From the NCBI GenBank assembly GCA_035714115.1, contig DASTMO010000089.1, positions 1 to 64,000 on the forward strand: 64,000 nt of DNA, given 5' to 3'. The translations under genes were made by a program, and so were the position numbers. Below the pieces are notes generated by a model. The model was not told the origin of the DNA. It made no database searches and worked only from the letters and a program-made list of their open reading frames with translations. Origin of the DNA: CAMAVH01 sp035714115. Lineage in GTDB: Bacteria > Pseudomonadota > Alphaproteobacteria > SMXQ01. Shown here piece after piece: positions 61,739 through 64,000 of the stretch (its first letter is position 1; each line of letters opens with the position of its first letter).

Positions 61739-62446
61739 CTAGGATGCGGCGCGTTCGGGCGGCAGCTCGACGATCTTGTCGCGGACCGCGATGGCGATTG
61801 CGGCGGCGCGGTTCTTCACGCCGAGCTTGCGCACGATATGTTGCGTGTGAAGCTTGATCGTCACTTCGGCGAGACCGAGCGCGCGGCCGATCTCTTTGTT
61901 CGATGCGCCTTCGGCCAGGCGGTTGAGCACGTCGAGCTCGCGGCTGTTGAGCGGGCCTGGATTGGGCATGGCGACTTTGGCCGGCGCGGGCGCAGCGAAG
62001 CTCTGCGGCGACATCAATTCGGCCGGCACGTAGGTGGCGCCGGTCAGCACGAGCCGCAGCACGGCCGTGATGGTTTCGGGTGTGCTGGCTTTGGAGAGAA
62101 AACCGACGGCGCCGGCGGCGAGACCCTCGCCGACGATGGCGCCGTCCATCTGGCCGGAGATCAGCACGATCTTGGCGTTGGGCTGAAGGCGGTGGACCTT
62201 GCTCAGCATCTTCACGCTGTCCATGCCGGGCATGTGCAGATCGAGCAGCACGAGATCGCAGGGCAGGCTGACCAGCGCCATGAGCGCTTCGGGCAGGCTG
62301 GTGACGGCGCCGGCGAGCCGCAAGTCCGGCGCGCGCCTGACCAGCGTCTCGAGCGCATCGCGATAGAGCGGATGGTCGTCGGCGATCAGGACGGAGCGGG
62401 GCGCTGCGGACGTGTCGCGCGCGGAAAGATCGGCGTCGTTCGTCAT
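61739..62446 (-). CDS. NarL/LuxR-type response regulator
   Basis: 235 residues. The receiver has SVLIADDHPLYRDALETLV, the phosphoacceptor Asp in LVLLDLHMPGMDSV and Lys in GFLSKAST. The C-terminal LuxR helix-turn-helix is LNSRELDVLNRLAEGASNKEIGRALGLAEVTIKLHTQHIVRKLGVKNR. It is divergent from the gene for the small phosphoacceptor protein (112-base shared gap), which suggests that they belong to one signalling path. No complete kinase is adjacent. Confidence 0.93.
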   Translation of the reverse strand: MTNDADLSARDTSAAPRSVLIADDHPLYRDALETLVRRAPDLRLAGAVTSLPEALMALVSLPCDLVLLDLHMPGMDSVKMLSKVHRLQPNAKIVLISGQMDGAIVGEGLAAGAVGFLSKASTPETITAVLRLVLTGATYVPAELMSPQSFAAPAPAKVAMPNPGPLNSRELDVLNRLAEGASNKEIGRALGLAEVTIKLHTQHIVRKLGVKNRAAAIAIAVRDKIVELPPERAAS

Positions 62447-62558
62447 GCCGGAAACTTATCCCAAAGAATATAAAATCTTCGTTAAGCCGGGCCTGCCGCT
62501 ATATCTTTGGAGGAGGCGGCTTGCGCTGGCGCCGCTTGGGGAACGCTAGGGGTCGGAT

Positions 62559-62795
62559 ATGTCAGGCAAAACCACTCGTGACGACAGTGGCGACGGCGAA
62601 CGATTGGGCGGCAAGCGCGCCGCCCATGAGTTGAACAATATTCTCGGCGCTATCGCCGGTTATGCCCGCTTCGTCATTGACGATGCGCCAGCGGGCAGCG
62701 CCACGGCGGGCCATGCCCATAAGATTCTCGCTGCGGTCGAAATGGGAACGGCGCTTGCCAAGCGCTTGGCGCTTGAGGCAAATGAAAGCCGTTAG
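62559..62795 (+). CDS. Stand-alone histidine-kinase dimerisation/phosphoacceptor (DHp) mini-protein
   Basis: 78 residues. The centre is an H-box, AAHELNNILGAIAGYARFV with His23, as in HisKA domains of hybrid kinases (HEFNNLL-type). A second helix, HAHKILAAVEMGTALAKRL, completes a two-helix DHp hairpin. No ATPase domain follows: a stop occurs at 62793 and the downstream frames are unrelated. An AGGGG ribosome site precedes the ATG, so it looks like an intact gene and not a random fragment. It could be a phosphotransfer protein or a modulator of other kinases. A decayed kinase is the alternative. Confidence 0.7.
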   Translation: MSGKTTRDDSGDGERLGGKRAAHELNNILGAIAGYARFVIDDAPAGSATAGHAHKILAAVEMGTALAKRLALEANESR

Positions 62796-62830
62796 GGCGA
62801 TGGCCAATCTCATCTGCGAGGGGACGAAGC

Positions 62831-63574
62831 ATGGCGTGGCGTGAGCTGGTGCTGCTGGGCGCGGAATTCTCCGTCTATTACGCGGCGATGCTGCTGCTCT
62901 TCCGCTTCCGGCATCTGATCGGCCTTGGCGCGTTCTTCTGCGCCTTGGGAAGCCTGCATTTCCTCGAAAACTATCTGGCCACCAGTCTTTATGTGCAGTT
63001 CTACCCGGGCATGAGCCTGTCGCCCGGATCTGTGGTGCTGTTTTCCGGTAAATTGCTGCTGCTATTGCTGGTCTATATCCGCGAAGACGCGCCGACGGTG
63101 CGTCAGCCGATTTACGGCCTGTTGCTCGGCAATTTCCTCGCCGTCGCGTTGCTGCTGATCCTGCGCCACCATCAGGTGCTGGCGCCGGTGGAGGGTCAGC
63201 AGCTGGACTTGGCGCTGCTCAACGATGTCGGCGGCTTGATGGTGTGGGGCAGCCTGCTGCTCTTCATCGACTGCCTGATGATCATTCTGGTCTACGAGTT
63301 TCTCGGCGACTTCCTGCGCGCCGGCTCGGTGCTGCGCCTGTGGCTGTCGGCCTCGGCGGTGCTGATCTTCGACCAGATCGGTTTCTTCGCCGCGCTCAAC
63401 CTGCTGCTCGGCGTGCCGTTCTCCGCCGGCCTTGGCGGCCTGATCGGCAAGCTTGGCGCTGCCGGCTTCTACAGCCTGTTGATCGCGGGTTACTTGCGCT
63501 GGGTCGAGACGTCGGAGAAGCCGGCCGAACAGCGCCGCCTCGGCGACGTGTTCGACATCCTGACTTATCGCTAG
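62831..63574 (+). CDS. Seven-helix membrane protein resembling a free-standing kinase sensor module
   Basis: 247 residues, almost all hydrophobic, with about seven membrane helices: ELVLLGAEFSVYYAAMLLLF, then GLGAFFCALGSLHFLENYLA, SVVLFSGKLLLLLLVYI, GLLLGNFLAVALLLILRH, GGLMVWGSLLLFIDCLMIILVY, a sixth near LWLSASAVLIFDQIGFF, and a seventh near GLIGKLGAAGFYSLLIAGYL. It ends RRLGDVFDILTYR and a stop. The pattern recalls the transporter-like sensor that starts some alphaproteobacterial hybrid kinases (recalled similarity, not checked). GAGGGG precedes the ATG. It is 35 bases after the DHp mini-protein gene. Confidence 0.65.
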   Translation: MAWRELVLLGAEFSVYYAAMLLLFRFRHLIGLGAFFCALGSLHFLENYLATSLYVQFYPGMSLSPGSVVLFSGKLLLLLLVYIREDAPTVRQPIYGLLLGNFLAVALLLILRHHQVLAPVEGQQLDLALLNDVGGLMVWGSLLLFIDCLMIILVYEFLGDFLRAGSVLRLWLSASAVLIFDQIGFFAALNLLLGVPFSAGLGGLIGKLGAAGFYSLLIAGYLRWVETSEKPAEQRRLGDVFDILTYR

Positions 63575-63582
63575 AAGATGTG

Positions 63583-63611
63583 AAAAAGGCCCGTCAAACG
63601 GGCCTTTTTTT
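63583..63611. terminator. Bidirectional terminator between sensor-like gene and carbonic anhydrase gene
   Basis: AAAAAGGCCCGT-CAA-ACGGGCCTTTTT: the A run before and T run after make it functional on both strands. It overlaps the stop codon of the reverse-strand carbonic anhydrase gene. Confidence 0.85.
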
Positions 63612-64000
63612 AATCGACGCCGTGGCCGGCATGAAGCAGGGTCATGCCCTGCGCGTGCGAGGTGATCGGCTCGCTCAGCTGATGCAGCAGGCCGTCTTTG
63701 AGGCCGTAGATCACCGGATGGATGGCGAGCGGCTGGCCGCGCTCCCAAGTGTCCTGCACCACTTGCGTGTGCAGCAGATTGCGCGTCTGGCGCAGCACGT
63801 TCAATTCGCACAGGCGAGTCACGCGCGCCTCTTCGTCGGGCAGCGCGTCGAGCTCGGCGCGATATTCTTCGGCCAGGCTGCGCAGCGGGCGGATCCAATG
63901 TTCGGCGAGGCCGATGCGCTGGCCGAGCAGCGCGGCGCGCACGCCGCCGCAGCCATAGTGGCCGCAGATCAGGATGTGGCTGACCTTCAGCACCTCGATG
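63610..64000 (-). CDS. Beta-carbonic anhydrase, C-terminal part (partial)
   Basis: The frame is open to the window edge and the start lies outside. The residues HILICGHYGCGGVRAAL contain the His and Cys zinc ligands of beta-carbonic anhydrase. The later segments WIRPLRSLAEEYRAEL, LCELNVLRQTRNLL and GQPLAIHPVIYGLKDGLL are typical of proteobacterial enzymes. It interconverts CO2 and bicarbonate. It ends at a TAA within the bidirectional terminator. Confidence 0.93.
   Translation of the reverse strand, partial: IEVLKVSHILICGHYGCGGVRAALLGQRIGLAEHWIRPLRSLAEEYRAELDALPDEEARVTRLCELNVLRQTRNLLHTQVVQDTWERGQPLAIHPVIYGLKDGLLHQLSEPITSHAQGMTLLHAGHGVD

Overview
The window is high-GC DNA with short intergenic gaps and clear Shine-Dalgarno sites. 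Gene content points to a free-living alphaproteobacterium, perhaps from the Rhodospirillales and relatives. The grounds are a full chemotaxis operon that includes cheZ, a FAD/cytochrome gluconate 2-dehydrogenase, Bug/TctA-type carboxylate transport, many small-molecule importers, and HWE-type and PAS-containing sensors. The genus is inference only; no rRNA is present.

Layout. 1-156 is the 3' end of pheT with its terminator. 227-5556 is an RND efflux adaptor/pump operon divergent from a TetR regulator, with a perfect 24-bp palindrome in the shared promoter region. 5664-7702 holds lepA and a tRNA-Ser(GGA). Directly behind the tRNA (7743-9733) lies a lower-GC block carrying one gene, a DUF262 plus HNH/DUF1524 protein of the GmrSD type, probably an acquired defence gene. 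9762-12223 is a CHASE3/HWE histidine kinase translationally coupled to a periplasmic sugar-binding-type protein. 12415-15850 has two small orphans, a TctA permease with a TctB-like C-terminal extension, and a DUF1330 protein. 15990-23404 carries an Lhr helicase, an ABC-2 exporter pair and a TauD-type dioxygenase. 23411-27066 has a soluble PAS-PAS chemoreceptor, then a cyclic-nucleotide-binding/thioredoxin-reductase-like flavoprotein that lacks the redox CxxC, paired with a UBP-type zinc finger protein. 27153-30517 holds RidA, an atypical SDR, a Bug-type receptor and a signal-less binding protein.

30667-48720 looks like a catabolic and uptake island. It has two VOC-fold proteins, a FAH-family hydrolase, an LVIVD protein, a Rieske oxygenase, two cupins, an aspartate-dehydrogenase-like enzyme, gamma-glutamyltranspeptidase, an alpha/beta hydrolase and a LysR regulator. 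It also has two ferric/polyamine/opine-type ABC importers that appear to share one ATPase. Together these suggest uptake of an aromatic (possibly amino-acid- or glutamyl-conjugated) acid, ring hydroxylation, ring cleavage and hydrolysis; the substrate cannot be read from sequence.

48875-52715 is the three-gene gluconate 2-dehydrogenase operon. 52754-61572 is a reverse-strand chemotaxis operon (mcp, cheW, cheA-REC, cheY, cheB, cheR, cheY, cheZ in transcription order). 61739-63574 holds a NarL-type response regulator divergent from a 78-residue protein that is only a histidine-kinase dimerisation/phosphoacceptor hairpin, followed by a free-standing seven-helix membrane protein resembling a kinase sensor module. 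The window ends inside a beta-carbonic anhydrase gene.

The best candidates for under-described biology are: the separate sensor, phosphoacceptor and regulator set at 61.7-63.6 kb; the CxxC-less cNMP-flavoprotein/UBP zinc finger pair at 25.0-27.1 kb, with a terminator hairpin abutting its ribosome site; the lone DUF262/HNH gene beside tRNA-Ser; and the kinase/binding-protein pair at 9.8-12.2 kb.
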